A stretch of DNA of 64,000 bases from NCBI GenBank assembly GCA_013399895.1, contig VXBA01000405.1, positions 679,291 to 743,290 of the forward strand, given 5' to 3'. Numbering within the stretch: position 1 is the stretch's first letter; each line of letters starts with the position of its first letter. The position numbers were made by a program, and so were the translations under genes. The notes under the pieces are model-generated. The model was not told where the DNA came from. It saw nothing but the letters and a program-made list of their open reading frames with translations, and ran no database searches. Positions 27,000-38,152 of the stretch are shown here, in pieces. This stretch comes from Serilophus lunatus (taxonomy: Eukaryota > Chordata > Aves > Passeriformes > Eurylaimidae).

Positions 27000-27430
27000 G
27001 CACAACATGTCTGAGACACTTTCTGTCAGGGGCAACATGGGCTGTTCCACAAGATCAGGGATTGTGGTGACAGGTTCCTGCCTGCCCGGCAGAACCATGT
27101 CTTCTGCAATGGGGAGCAGTCCCACAATTCTCAGTGAGCAGAGAAGGCCTGGCAGAAATAAAGACAGGCACAGTCCACACTGATGGGCAAACCCGAAGTG
27201 AGGAGGTCCTATGGTGGTCAGACAGTGGGTCAGGATCAGAAGTCCAAGTCAATGGGCTATGTTGCCAGGCCATGTAATATAGCCCAGGTGGAGCCCAGTG
27301 GCAAGAATCATGGCTAAAAGCAGCTCCTAAGGAAGTGGGGAGCCCTTGCTGAGGCACGATGGCTCTTATCAGCAGGCTGGCCTTGCATAGCCAGCTACAC
27401 GCCTAGAAGAGGGGACTGCACTCAGGGGTC
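27000..27430. other. Unclassified GC-enriched block
   Basis: About 430 bp of clearly higher GC content than its surroundings, with overlapping open frames on both strands (27055-27357 minus, 26965-27183 plus), which is what GC enrichment produces. It includes short words such as TGATGGGCAAACCCGAAGTG near 27181 and CTACACGCCTAGAAGAGGGG near 27394. I do not recognise a transposon family, and no TG...CA ends with a target duplication were found. It may be a dispersed repeat, a decayed LTR or a regulatory element. Confidence 0.35.
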
Positions 27431-27482
27431 TGACATGCCATTAGCAAGTATATGAGTAGGTCATTGCTAAAACATGTTTTCC

Positions 27483-27510
27483 TTTTTTTTTTTTTTGTTT
27501 TTTGTTTTTT
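27483..27510. repeat. T-rich tract
   Basis: T runs interrupted by single G residues (T12, then GTTTTTTG and T6). This is a simple low-complexity tract. Confidence 0.88.
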
Positions 27511-27716
27511 GCAATTAAAACTATGAAGTTGGTCTTAATCCAGAGATATTTGTCAACTCTGGCTCTCTGCTCAGACAGAGATTTATGCTGTTAAAAATAA
27601 AAGCCTCACTGATGATTCAATGTGACCGTGTTGCCACATCATTTAAAATGTTTGTGCTTTTAAATTCCATGGAACATCATCACCTTAACTTGAATTTGTT
27701 CGAAGGTGCAGGTAAC

Positions 27717-27928
27717 AGAAGGTGATCCTGCCCCTCTACTCAGCTCTAGTGAGGCTTCTTTTGAAGTACTGTGTCCAGTTCTGGGCTTATTTAAAGACAT
27801 GGAGCTCCTGGAGTGAGTCCAGTGAAGGACGACAAAGATAATTAAGGAGATAGAGCATTTTCTTGACAATGAAGGCTGGAGGAGCTGGGCCTGTTTACTC
27901 TAGAAAAGAGAAGACCAAGAAGCAATCT
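27717..27928 (+). mobile_element. CR1 LINE 3' end, left part of a split copy
   Basis: Left part of a CR1 copy in plus orientation: AGGTGATCCTGCCCCTCTAC near 27719, GTACTGTGTCCAGTTCTGGG near 27766, CATGGAGCTCCTGGAGTGAG near 27799, GGAGGAGCTGGGCCTGTTTA near 27878, then GAAGACC near 27910. The match to CR1 stops at 27928 and resumes at 28286 without loss, so something was inserted after this CR1 integrated. AATCT at 27924-27928 is repeated at 28286-28290. Confidence 0.92.
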
Positions 27929-28285
27929 GTAAGTGTAAGAAGACCTTCCACAAGATTTATAAGGGCTTATTTTTCTTGGGAAGACTTTCCTGCGTGGAAG
28001 AGACAACTTTCCCAGAGGCAGTTTTAGATGTTTTCTAAACATCCAGAGATGCTCTCCCTGATATAAGACAAAGATGAGTTCTTGCAGACATGTTTGAAGG
28101 CACACAGCTGGGGATGATAAAAGCCCCGAGAAGAACAGGGGCATCTTTCCCCAGGCACAGTGTTTTAACACCGTTAAGTTTAATGCTCTCTTAAGCCTAG
28201 TATTCTCAGCTTTGGAAGTAAATTTTCCTTTAATCTTTCCACTGCCTGGCCTTTTGGGGTACCTGCATGTTATCTTTCTTCACTG
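27929..28285. mobile_element. Unclassified 357-bp insertion inside a CR1 copy
   Basis: The sequence between the two CR1 halves is unrelated to CR1. It is flanked by AATCT on each side (27924-27928 and 28286-28290), as expected of a 5-bp target-site duplication. The insert begins GTAAGTGTAAGAAGACC and ends TTATCTTTCTTCACTG. Its ends show only weak inverted similarity (AAGTGTAAGAAGA against CAGTGAAGAAAGA). A TATA-like GATAAAAG lies near 28117. If the duplication is AATC, the element would start with TG as LTRs do, but the right end is not CA. It could be a decayed solo LTR or a short non-autonomous DNA element. The class is not resolved. Confidence 0.6.
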
Positions 28286-28630
28286 AATCTCATCAATGTT
28301 TATAAGTATCTGAAGAGAGGGTGTCAAGAAGATAGATCCGAGCTCTTCTCAGTGGTGCCAAGCAATAGGAGAAGTGGCAACAGGTAGAAACTGATGCACA
28401 GGGAGTTCCACCAGAATATGACCAAGAACTATTTTACAGTAGAAGTCTCTGCAGTGGAATGAATTGGCCAGAGAGGTTGTGAAGTCTCCCTCACTGGAGA
28501 TATTCAAGAACCATATGGAAACAATTCTGTGCAGTGTTTTCTAGGATGACCCTGCTTGAGTGAGGATGTTGGACCAGACGAGTCACTGCGGTTCCTTCCA
28601 ACTTTACCACATTTAATCATGTGATGACAT
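28286..28630 (+). mobile_element. CR1 LINE 3' end, right part of the split copy
   Basis: Continuation of the CR1 interrupted at 27928: AATCTCATCAATGTTTATAA, then GAAGAGAGGGTGTCAAGAAG near 28312, CAGTGGTGCCAAGCAATAGG near 28350, GGCCAGAGAGGTTGTGAAG near 28466, GGAGATATTCAAGAACC near 28495, and GGTTCCTTCCAACTTTACC near 28590. The terminal octamer repeat has decayed. It is inactive. Confidence 0.93.
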
Positions 28631-30870
28631 ACTTTTTTTCTCTTAGGGTCTACCTCATTTACAATGCTGTATGGATGACTCTATAAGGATAGTTGCTGCA
28701 GGGATATTTTACCCTTTAATTTTTGTACACCATTACGAAGAACATAAATGAATAAGATTTGATTTGGTATTTATAATTTATTGTTTATCATTTATTATTT
28801 TGTGTGTGTGGATTACACTTCATTTATTGCTGTGGAAATTCAAGTGCTGCTTACATCAAACATGGAGGATATCCAGTGCAGAATAGGCTCACAGGAATAA
28901 AAAATTATTGGTAGATTAAAGCAGTTGGCTCCTATGTAAGTGAATTCTCTCTGACATGACAAGTTTAACTTATTTCTGTTAACTATAAGACAGAGCCTCC
29001 AAGAAAGTGCTAAACACACAGCTGCCACTTGATCCATTGGAAGCTGAGATTCAGGCACAGAAATAGCTATAAGAATGATAAGTACTCTTGAAAAACAGAT
29101 AGTACTCATCTCTAGGTAGCACTCTTTTAAATGTTTTTCTTTCCAACCTCTAAATTGGGTTAAGCCTCACTGTCTTTAAAACTTCAGCCCTTTTCCTGTC
29201 AGGAAAGATCAATTGTACTTTTCTCAAGCATTCAGATATTCAGATATAGTGAACATCATAAAAACAAATCATAACAAATGTAACAATTTTCTATTTAGAG
29301 CATGCTCATCTATTTTCTGCACATACTATAACAAATAGTACAGCCTTTGCAGCCTCTTATATAGCCTGCTAGTGGAGACCATACCACAAATCAGCCAAAA
29401 AGCTTTCAGGATGTTGTTAAAAGCCCTGAAGAGAGCACCTACTTCTATCTCCTGACAAAAACCGTTAGCACATTTTGTTTGTCCTTAGTGAACATAACAC
29501 TGTTAGTCTTTCTCCATTCTCCTAGTCTGATCTTTCATGTAACCTATTTACCATCCAGAATGTGTTTTCCCCTACTCCTAGCTAATGAGTAAAAGCAAAG
29601 CACCAAGTGGAGGCTTCAGAAGAAGGCTACTGATAAGCTGTGCAGCCATTATTGCCTGAAGTCATGTGAAACCTTTGTATCAATCTTACATTTTTAGGAT
29701 CAATACTCCAGATTTGACAACAGAAGTTTGATTTGATTTTCCGACTTTGTCTGTGTTAGGGTGAATTGACCTTGAGAATTCTGTGTTATCAAACGTTCAA
29801 AGTCTGCCTTCAATTTTAGATTTGATGGTGACAATAAATACTGGGAGGAAATCACGTCTGTGTTGAGCAGAGAGAATTTAACAGTGTCTTTATCTTCTGT
29901 AAGTTCTGACTCTAGCATGGAAGCTGAATTTTTTTGTCTGACATTATGCTCTACTTTAAATTACATCCAATATACATCTATATCTGGACACAAATGATGT
30001 TTTTTCAGGATTCTATTGCTACACAGGTTACTTTTAGGATGAGTTTGGTCCTTTAAAGGTTTATGGAAATAATGTCTTTTCTTGGTGTAATTTTTGATTG
30101 TCCCTTGATTAGACACTGAGCTATAACTTGAAAAATAATCAGTTTCTGAGGAACACAATTGCTTTTTCTACTTGAGGCCTGTTCAAAAGCAGTCTTTGGA
30201 AGTCACATTCAAATTAAACTTGTCAAAGGTGAACTAATGGAATAAATCCCATCACCTTGTTTGTTTTTAATAGAGATTGCAAATGTGGAAACTTCACAGT
30301 CAAAATTTAAAATTCAGTTTTTATACGAAAAGTTCAATTATAAAAAAATAGTTTTAATTTACTGTGGAAACCAAGAAACCTCTAAAAAATTGCTTTAGTG
30401 AAACAACAAGAGAATGTTCAGGCTTGTGTGTTTGATTTTTAACGTCATTTCAAAAGAGCAAGTGAATACAAAATAATGACCAAATATTTTAATGATGGCA
30501 AGTATTATATCAATTTATACCTGCAGAAATTATGTGGTAGTTTTGAGCAACCTGTCCTGGTTAGGACCTATAAATTAGTATGGCATTCTTTCATCAGGGT
30601 TAGAAAACCATTGCCTTAATTTCATTCTTTTCTGAATGTAACTGTCTATGGTCCTCATTACTGAGGGCTGACTCATGCTTGAATGTTGATCATTTAAAAG
30701 TTCAGTTTCTGCTTTAGTTTTTTCTTTTGCTGTGGCTTGTCTCAGGAGGTCAAAACCTTTCATACATGCCTTTGAGAAACTGTAGTCCTTTTAAAATCAT
30801 TGCAAACACAATGAGAAAAAGAAATCTGTAGACCCAAGTAAGCATGTGAGCAGAAAAGAGATGACAATGT
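28631..30870. other. AT-rich unique DNA with one coding-like minus-strand stretch
   Basis: AT-rich sequence up to the long LTR. The only part of note is the broken minus-strand frame at 29700-30158, listed separately. Another minus-strand frame (30575-30763, about 62 codons) lies in a different frame and is within chance length. Confidence 0.5.
29700..30158 (-). other. Coding-like stretch broken by one stop (possible pseudo-exon)
   Basis: Read on the minus strand, two adjacent open stretches (30158-29961, then 29918-29700) share one frame and are separated by a single TAA. Together they give about 140 codons, rich in Lys, Ser, Asn and Gln, with segments such as TKKRHYFHKPLKDQTHPK. I cannot assign a family. 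Stops also lie just upstream. In AT-rich DNA of this size a few such stretches are expected by chance, so this is a weak candidate for a decayed exon and not a gene call. Confidence 0.15.
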
Positions 30871-30960
30871 GTTATTGTGGTGGTTTGAACCACTTTTATC
30901 TTCTCAGAGCATGCAATAAAGATGACGGAAAACTGAACAAAATTAGCAGCAGGTGAACAG

Positions 30961-30966
30961 TTTATT
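30961..30966 (-). promoter_or_regulatory. LTR poly-A signal AATAAA
   Basis: AATAAA on the minus strand within GTAATAAACTGTTC, near the 3' end of the minus-strand LTR. It would mark the end of the R region. Confidence 0.65.
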
Positions 30967-31378
30967 ACAGGGAGTTTAAAATAGGGAATGAGGGATAACC
31001 CATAGGGACCCCAAAATTACACAGAGAAACACTTGACACGCAGAAAACACAAAAGGGAAAAAAAGGACAAAAACAAAAACAGGAACTGCTCTCTCAGCTA
31101 GGTGACTCACTGAGAAAACAGGGGGAGGGGTAGGGAAGCTATCTCTTTCTCTCTCCCTCTCTGCTGGAATCACTCCCCGGCCTTGAAGTTCTCTGAAAAA
31201 AACACAAAAAGAAGTGAAAAATGTCCCCCTCCCACCACCTCTCCAAAGTGGCTACTTGCTTTCATGAGAGAAATGTGAGGAGTCACGCTGTGGGGCTTCA
31301 GAGTGAGGAGGAGAGAAGCTGTGTGCTTCTCCCCTGGACCAGGAGCTGAAGAAGAGAGGGAGTGCTGTTGTCCTCAGC

Positions 31379-31385
31379 TTTTTAA
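31379..31385 (-). promoter_or_regulatory. Probable LTR TATA-like box
   Basis: TTAAAAA on the minus strand within GGGCTTAAAAAGCTGAGG. It lies about 410 bp upstream of the LTR poly-A signal and at the boundary where the GC-rich U3 ends. The long plus-strand LTR at 57-58 kb has a similar TATA to poly-A distance of about 395 bp. Confidence 0.45.
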
Positions 31386-31665
31386 GCCCTCTAGTTCTCG
31401 AGTGGATCTCGCTGCCTTCTTCTGGGCCAAACTGTCTCTCCATTGATCAGCGGGGCCAAGCCCCACCTTGTTTCCGGTGTTTTCCCACCTAAAAACCATG
31501 TGCTCAGGGCCCAGGCACCATCTTTGTTTTCCTGGCCACGACATTTCGGGGACGCCCTGGCGTGACTGCTGCCCCTCTGTGCAGCCATCGCTGGTATGGT
31601 GTCAGGGCTAGACCCCTGCCGCTCTCCACAAGCAGCTGCTGTGCTCAGGTTCCTGACCGTGGCTG

Positions 31666-32090
31666 ATCCGGTGTGCTTGCAAGCCGAGAGCTGCTGGGAC
31701 CGCATCCGCTGCTGCGCTGCCCTGCTGCCACCCGCAGGCCCACTGGGGCTTCCCCCCAGCCGCGCTCTTGGGCTGCCGTGCTGCGAGATGGTCCCGGGGC
31801 CGTGCGCGCCGGCAGCTGTTGATCGGCACCGCAGCTGCTGCCACCCTCCCACTGTTGCGTGGGGATCGGCACTGGCCNATCCGGTGTGCTTGCAAGCCGA
31901 GAGCTGCTGGGACCGCATCCGCTGCTGCGCTGCCCTGCTGCCACCCGCAGGCCCACTGGGGCTTCCCCCCAGCCGCGCTCTTGGGCTGCCGTGCTGCGAG
32001 ATGGTCCCGGGGCCGTGCGCGCCGGCAGCTGTTGATCGGCACCGCAGCTGCTGCCCCCCTCCCACTGTTGCGTGGGGATCGGCACTGGCC
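31666..32090. repeat. 212-bp direct duplication around an N (likely assembly artefact)
   Basis: Bases 31666-31877 and 31879-32090 are the same 212-bp segment with a single difference (A at 31843, C at 32056), separated by one N at 31878. Exact end-to-end repetition across a gap symbol is what an unmerged overlap between two contig ends looks like. The segment is GC-rich LTR U3, which is hard to sequence and assemble. A true tandem duplication is possible but less likely. The open frames of 200-280 codons called through this region, containing an X at the N, are products of GC content and the duplication. Confidence 0.85.
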
Positions 32091-32157
32091 GTGGCTGCCC
32101 CGGTCCCGGGGCACCCCCGCCGCCGCCACCACCGCTGGCCCCATGGGGAAAGAGCAG

Positions 32158-32230
32158 GCAGGAGCAAGGGCCCTCCTGGCCCCGGCCCAGGAACGGTGGG
32201 CAGGAGCGAGGGCTATCCTGGTCCCTGTCC
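32158..32230. repeat. Two-copy subrepeat in LTR U3 (period 42)
   Basis: GCAGGAGCAAGGGCCCTCCT at 32158 recurs as GCAGGAGCGAGGGCTATCCT at 32200, each followed by a related CC-rich stretch. Short tandem subrepeats are common in U3 enhancer regions of LTRs. No protein-binding site is assigned. Confidence 0.6.
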
Positions 32231-32380
32231 GGCCCGGGGAGAGCTGGGGACAGGGGAGCAGCCTCTTAAGGGAAAACAGCATTTTACAGGTGAGTGGGCT
32301 CTTCTTACACTCCCTTCCCCTCCACAAAGCCCAAGGACCCCCTCAAGCCCCGAAGCCCTCTTTCAAACCGCCACAGCTAT

Positions 32381-35300
32381 ATACAGGTTAAGCAGGCAGT
32401 GTAGGCCAGGCTTGGGCAACATTTTAATTTATTGACAATAATCAGTGTTTCATCCTTGACAGAGATGTTTTTTTCACAACTTTTCAGTTTATGCTTTATG
32501 AGGGAATTCAAACACTGTTGAATAATGTCAGTAAGATTTTGAATTGTATCACAGATCACCCCCATGGATCATTCCCCTTCTGATTCTCAGGGAATATCTT
32601 GTCATTTTTTGTATGACTTTGAGGACTCATTCAACCTGTTGCCTCATGGCAGAGGCTGAAAACAGACTTTAACTTCCGTGCAGCCTTTGGCATGTTTGTC
32701 TTTCCTATTTCTTCCTCCATTAATTAATTCCTGTTTGGAGCCCTGACTTTCTGACAAATGCTTTTTAAATGTTTTTGGATGTTCTCACATTTAGTATTTA
32801 TGATTGTGATTTAAAAGGTGATTTTTTCCTTGGTTTAAAAATTAGTCATGACCTGTTAACTGAATTATGTCTGTTGTGGACATTAGTGACATGAATAATT
32901 TGACAATAAAAGTGAATTAATGTAACATAAAAATCAAAGTTAATTAAAGTTAATATTTACCTGCTTATATTTTTAACAAAAAGAGATTAGTTAACTTGCT
33001 TGACAACAATTCCCCTTTTTTGTTAAACACGTGACATAAGACGTCACAATTCCTAACAAGAATTAGACTTCTACATCTCAAAGTTTTACTGTATAAATGA
33101 AAGTAATATAACTTAGTTATTTAAGCATTAACGAAATCTATTTTGAATTCTTCAAATGTGTTTTTCAAAGATGAGGCCTTTGCTGTGGTAAGGCAGACAT
33201 AAATCCTGCATTCATCTCCTCTGAATATTTAAATATCTGCAAATTAGTTTTGGTATCAGAGCTATCCATGTACTTTGGCATTTTTTATTCTTAAAAATGT
33301 ATAAAATATATAAAATCATTAAATATTTGTTTATTTATTTGTTCTGTTAAGATGTGGTCTAGATATCCATGAATTGGACTATGAAGGAGAGAGTGGGATT
33401 TCAGCACCACTTAAAGGACCTTGAACTATTGCTGAAGGTCACTGGGTTGAGTTTGTTCATCTCCTAAACTGGAGCAATCCATCGTGTGGAAAAATACACT
33501 GAGCTCCTAAAGGAAAAAGAATCATGAGTATACATCCTTTTTGTTTGTTTGTTGACATGTACTTGGTCACAATTTTACCCATTCTGGGCTAATTTAGCTC
33601 TCTGTTCTCTTTATAACTCCTACCTGTTGCATTTTGTAGGCTGGGAATCAAAAAGATCTCACAGTCTTGTTACTAAGAGAGTTAGAGGGGATAGAAACTT
33701 GACAAGAATGCAACCCTAACAGAGCAGAACAACAAGGCTAATAGGGAAAAGCCCCAGGGAAAAAAAAGACAAAGAAAATCCCCACTGGTGTAATGCAATA
33801 TTGTCTGCTGCTCTGCACTGATCTGGAACTGAGCATTATGATGTGTTAGAGAAACAGTGTTGCTGAATGTTAGTCACAGCAAGATCAGAGGTATTTATAT
33901 CCTTTGGTACCATGACTGTGGAGTATCTTGCATCCTTTATCATTTCCATAGAACTGTAAGCCAGGTTATAAAACTTCCAGAGTTTAACACACTTTTTCTT
34001 TCTCATGTAGCCATTTAAGTACCAGTAATGAATCACCTGAAGATTGATGTTTTACTAATGGCCAGGTCTGTATTATATAACTGAAATTACGACTGAGAGG
34101 TATCTTAGATGCCCAGTGCCCATGTAGTGAACAGTTTTAAAATTTGACAGTGTGAGCGTAGCTGACTATTTCACTGAAGGCCATTTGAGCTAAAACACCT
34201 TTAATGGTTTTTGATCCTATAGTTCTAAACTGCCCCATTAATTTCCTCAATGACTTAAATGTCTGCCCCAGCTCCAATGTCTTCTGGCCTGATTAAAGTA
34301 GTTACTGTTTTACACTGCAGAGATTCTCCTATTTTCAAACTAGAGAGAGAGTAAAATAAGGTTCAATGTTTGCTGGAGTCTATTGATACTGTTCTACTTA
34401 CTTCTGTGTAACTGTATCGGTATACACCTGGAGAAATGTATGGTTTGCCATCAGTGGCAGAAATCAAGGAATGGTCACTAATTTTTTTGTTCAGAGAGTA
34501 ATTTACCGAAACAGATCTTAGGCGAGAGGTCTAGAACCTTTCTAGAGAACTTAAATTTTATTCAAAACTGAATACCACATCCTTGCACGAAGGCTTGTCA
34601 TGATGAATCTGGTCATGATACCAACCATGAGGAGAAGCTTGTAAATGGGAAGAACAATTAGGTAATCACTTCACTTCCCTGCAGAATATCCCATGGATAT
34701 CTCAGAAAATTAGAAAGATCACTGTATTCTTTGTAAATACATAAATAAAAACATCGAGGTGGAGAGTGGGAATGTGTTCTCAGCTTTGGTTTTGTAAAGT
34801 TTTATTTATCTCTTGTGAATAAAACTGAGACCTGTCTGTTTTTATTCATACTATTTTGCAAGATGTAGGAAAGTAAGATTCTTCCAGTGATATCAGTAGG
34901 AAGCCATTACAAGTGATGGTTGAGATACAGGAATGAGAATATCACATTGCTTTAACTGAGCTGGGTTGTTTTTTTTTTTGTTTTTTTTTGTTTTTTTTTT
35001 AAATTATGATGTGTATGCCATTATTTGATGAGAAACTCAGGCGAACAGAGATCAACCAGTCCAAGGCTTAGAGAAGAATTATGGCTCTGGGACAAAAATA
35101 CTCAGGATTTTAGGCTGCATAGCTTAGTGACCAGATTTGAAATATACTTAGAGGCAGAAAGATGCAAGTAGGCTCTTTAATCCCTAATTGAAATAAACTG
35201 AAATAGACTCCCAGGAATATTTGAAAATTCCCATAGGTGTCATTGCCTTGACTAGGATGACCTAGATGGTTGAGCTCTTTTTCAGAGTTACTCAGGCATA

Positions 35301-38147
35301 TAACAGTCCTAGCACTTGGCATGCTTTTTCTTAGATACATAGCAAAATAGTTTGAGGTATAGTTGAGCCACTTTGAAAGATAACATGCTTTTATGTAAAA
35401 CTCATGGGCTATGTTCAGTAGTGAAGAGGTTGGATTATTTTCAGAAGTGTGGGACTTAGTACAAGAGCAGGAACATATTAATGAAGTTTCCTGCCAGGAT
35501 AGGCTTAAATAAGTTGTTTCCCATACCTAGAAAAGAGACCTGGAAAACAGGGAATGCTATTTGATCAGCTGTAAACACTCAGGTATGCTGCACTCATAGG
35601 CCTAATGAGTTTTTAGATGGAAACTTCAAGAAGCAAAGTTAATAAAAATCTGTGTATTATGTAAACTAATAAAAATGCCAGACTGCCAAATGATAATACA
35701 CTACATATGCCTTTTTAGCTATTGGGTTCAAGTCATTATTTCACTTTATATAACAGATTTGTGCACGGTCATTGTAAAATGTCTTCTGTGAGGAAGACTG
35801 AATTAATAATGAGATTAGTATAAAACAGGTCAAATATGATAGTTGGAACTGGTTAATTTAATCAAGTGTTGCTGACTCAGTCCCTTGGGGAACTTTGTTT
35901 CTGTTTACAGAGTAAATAGTCCGACTACAGTAGGTATTGTCTCCAAGTAGAAACCAGACTATACTGTGTAAACAGTGAAATGCCAAATAATTGATAGCAG
36001 ATAACCAACTGCACCAGCCTTGCCTGGCACATCCATTAGACTGTACCTCTGGAATGGAATTCTTGATGTAGCACTTTGCACGTGGTTTGTTTAGACTGAA
36101 AGTGTGATTGCACAGCTACACAATGACTTGGCTGGTCATTTTTAGGGCAGATGGGAGGGATTTAGGCTTTTCTACATTTTCATCTGATACAGTTGGTTTA
36201 GGAAAACACCCAAACCCTTTCATTTAGAAATACTACACTAGTCCTGCCTATTATGAAATGTTTTCCACGGAAGAGGTGCATATTAGTAGCCTTAAAGATG
36301 AGAATTTAGTGATGGTTTATGAGAAGAATGCCAGTCTCTAATCTATAGAAAGGAAAGAAATGGCTAAGAAATTCTGCTTCTCTGGTTATTTTGGTTGGTT
36401 GTTTTTTCGTTGTTTTATTTTATTTTAATATTGCTTTGAATCAGCATAGTTCCTTTGTTTCTGGGAGATAGGAAAAGACGTAGAATTTGGTAAAGGAGTA
36501 TGACATTGATTTTCAACATAGAGGAGGTCAGCAGTGTGCAACCAACACTAGAAGGAGTTCAATCATCATGTCCCTTCAAATACCTTAGGACAGCAAAAAT
36601 GCAATGGAGACATGCAGATATCCATGAAGGGACTCTATGAGAAGAAAGGTGATGGGGGAAGAATAAAGGATCATTCCTCAACAGTGACTGGAAGAGTTCT
36701 TAATATTTTCTTTGTTGAATATTTTCAGAATACTGAAAAGCAAATAGAAACCTTTTCTTTCAGGTCAAGTTTTAGGTAAATGTTTAAACGCTGATTTCTA
36801 TTTTCTTCACAGTAGGTCAGCAATTCATTGTTTAAAGTGCACAATGACTAAATATTCTGGGTAGAAGACAGTACATGGGAGCACGACAACCACATATGTA
36901 ATAAGGGCCTGTGAGAAATATAGATGAAATTTCAGGATGATTTGAATCAGTCCTTGGCAACATATATACAGGCAAATGATGAGTATTTAGATTGCATGCA
37001 ATGTTCAGACATGTAGTAAAACTATGAAGGTAGGAAACAGGTATATCATAAATGATCAGACTAGAAGCAGATCCGAATCTGTAAGGAAAACTGAATTAGA
37101 GGGACCAGAATTTCCTTTGCTATGACACCATTTCAGATTCAGATTTTTTTCCTATCTAAAACTACAAAAATGGTACATTTTATAGCTGTCTCTGACAGTA
37201 GTGCATCAACAGAGAAGGTGTCCAACCAGAGGTTTTGGCACATAAAATAAACTGACAAAGTAAATTGGTGGTATAAGGCACTTTGCAAGCTGAACATAAA
37301 GTAATTTTAATCTTGATTTCCAGTCTTTAAACAAGGGTACTTTTCTTGAAAAATGATTTTGCAAAAATGTGCTTTGTGCAATAATAATTTCCATTACTTT
37401 TTTTTCCCCCACACATTGATTTAAGCATCATATGAAGATTAAGGACTGTAACTGAAAAGTAAAAATGAGCATTTATCAAACTTTGCATTAAGGTTTTATA
37501 AATTATGTGCAACAGGTCATTAATAGACCTAGCGGAAATTTAATCAAGTGCCATTAAAGAGTTCTAGAAATCCATGCATAATTTATGGCAATCATGGCTC
37601 ATAACCATCTATAGTACATATTATCAAAGACATGCTTAGGACTGTTATTAAGGATCTCTTTGTTATTCACAAACTATTTGTAAATGGGATAATAAATGAT
37701 ACATGCTTAAGACTTTCCTTATTCCCAATGACATCATCTACTTCATGATTCGCCAGTTACTGACTGTTGTCAGTGTTGCTCCTTTTCATATAAGTAAATT
37801 TTAGATCTTGCCAGTGCTGTATAATTTGGTTTTACCTAAAAGGTTGGTTATAAATACATTGTACATTTTCAACTATAGTCAGATATTTCCAGTCCTCAGA
37901 TGAAATTTTTCTGTGAAATCAATTTATATTATCTCTTGTGCATTGTGGGGGTGATAGGAAACAGTAGATACAATTTTAATTGCTTCAAAGTGGATGGCAG
38001 AATTATGCCCAACACCGATACAGATTTTGTGCATCTCTGCAGCAACATATTTACCACTGTCATTCTCTGAAAATGATGACCTAATGTCTTCAGCCTAGTG
38101 CAGTCAGATCATTCAAGGTGTATAATTTATATAGTTTTTCCTCTTTT
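32381..38147. other. AT-rich unique DNA, no gene recognised
   Basis: About 5.8 kb. It contains the T-rich tract at 34968-35000. A minus-strand frame at 37206-37512 sits after a good acceptor-like TTTTTACTTTTCAG but needs a frameshift at an A8 run to stay open and has no donor, so it is not called. No repeat family was recognised. Confidence 0.55.
34968..35000. repeat. T-rich tract
   Basis: Three runs of nine or more T separated by single G residues. Low-complexity sequence with no neighbouring retroelement recognised. Confidence 0.9.
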
Positions 38148-38152
38148 CGATT

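Larger units (their letters stand above)
30876..32375 (-). mobile_element. Long GC-rich solo LTR of an avian endogenous retrovirus
   Basis: The element is oriented on the minus strand. There it begins TGTGGCGGTTTGAAAG (at 32375) and ends TTCAAACCACCACA (at 30876), so the ends are TG...CA and nearly perfect complements over 14 bases. Flanks are GTTAT (30871-30875) and GCTAT (32376-32380), a 5-bp target duplication with one substitution. In order on the minus strand there is a GC-rich, CpG-rich U3 (about 32375-31390), a TATA-like TTAAAAA (31379-31385), and a poly-A signal AATAAA (30961-30966) about 85 bp before the end, as expected of U3-R-U5. No gag, pol or env sequence adjoins it. The 1500-bp length is inflated by a 213-bp duplication across an N; the true length is probably about 1287 bp. 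The long frames in the GC-rich part lack any retroviral motif. Confidence 0.88.

Noticed and set aside
31560..32260. CpG-rich segment as a gene promoter island
   Set aside because: Its boundaries coincide with the U3 of a solo LTR bracketed by a target duplication, so it is retroviral in origin. Host promoter use is possible but unsupported.
31391..32435. Long open frames (146-279 codons) on both strands
   Set aside because: They overlap in several frames on both strands, lie in a CpG-rich LTR U3 where stops are rare, run through an N and a duplicated segment, and show no domain or retroviral motif.
37206..37512. Minus-strand frames after a good polypyrimidine-AG signal
   Set aside because: Staying open requires a frame change at an A8 run, no donor follows, and no domain is recognised.
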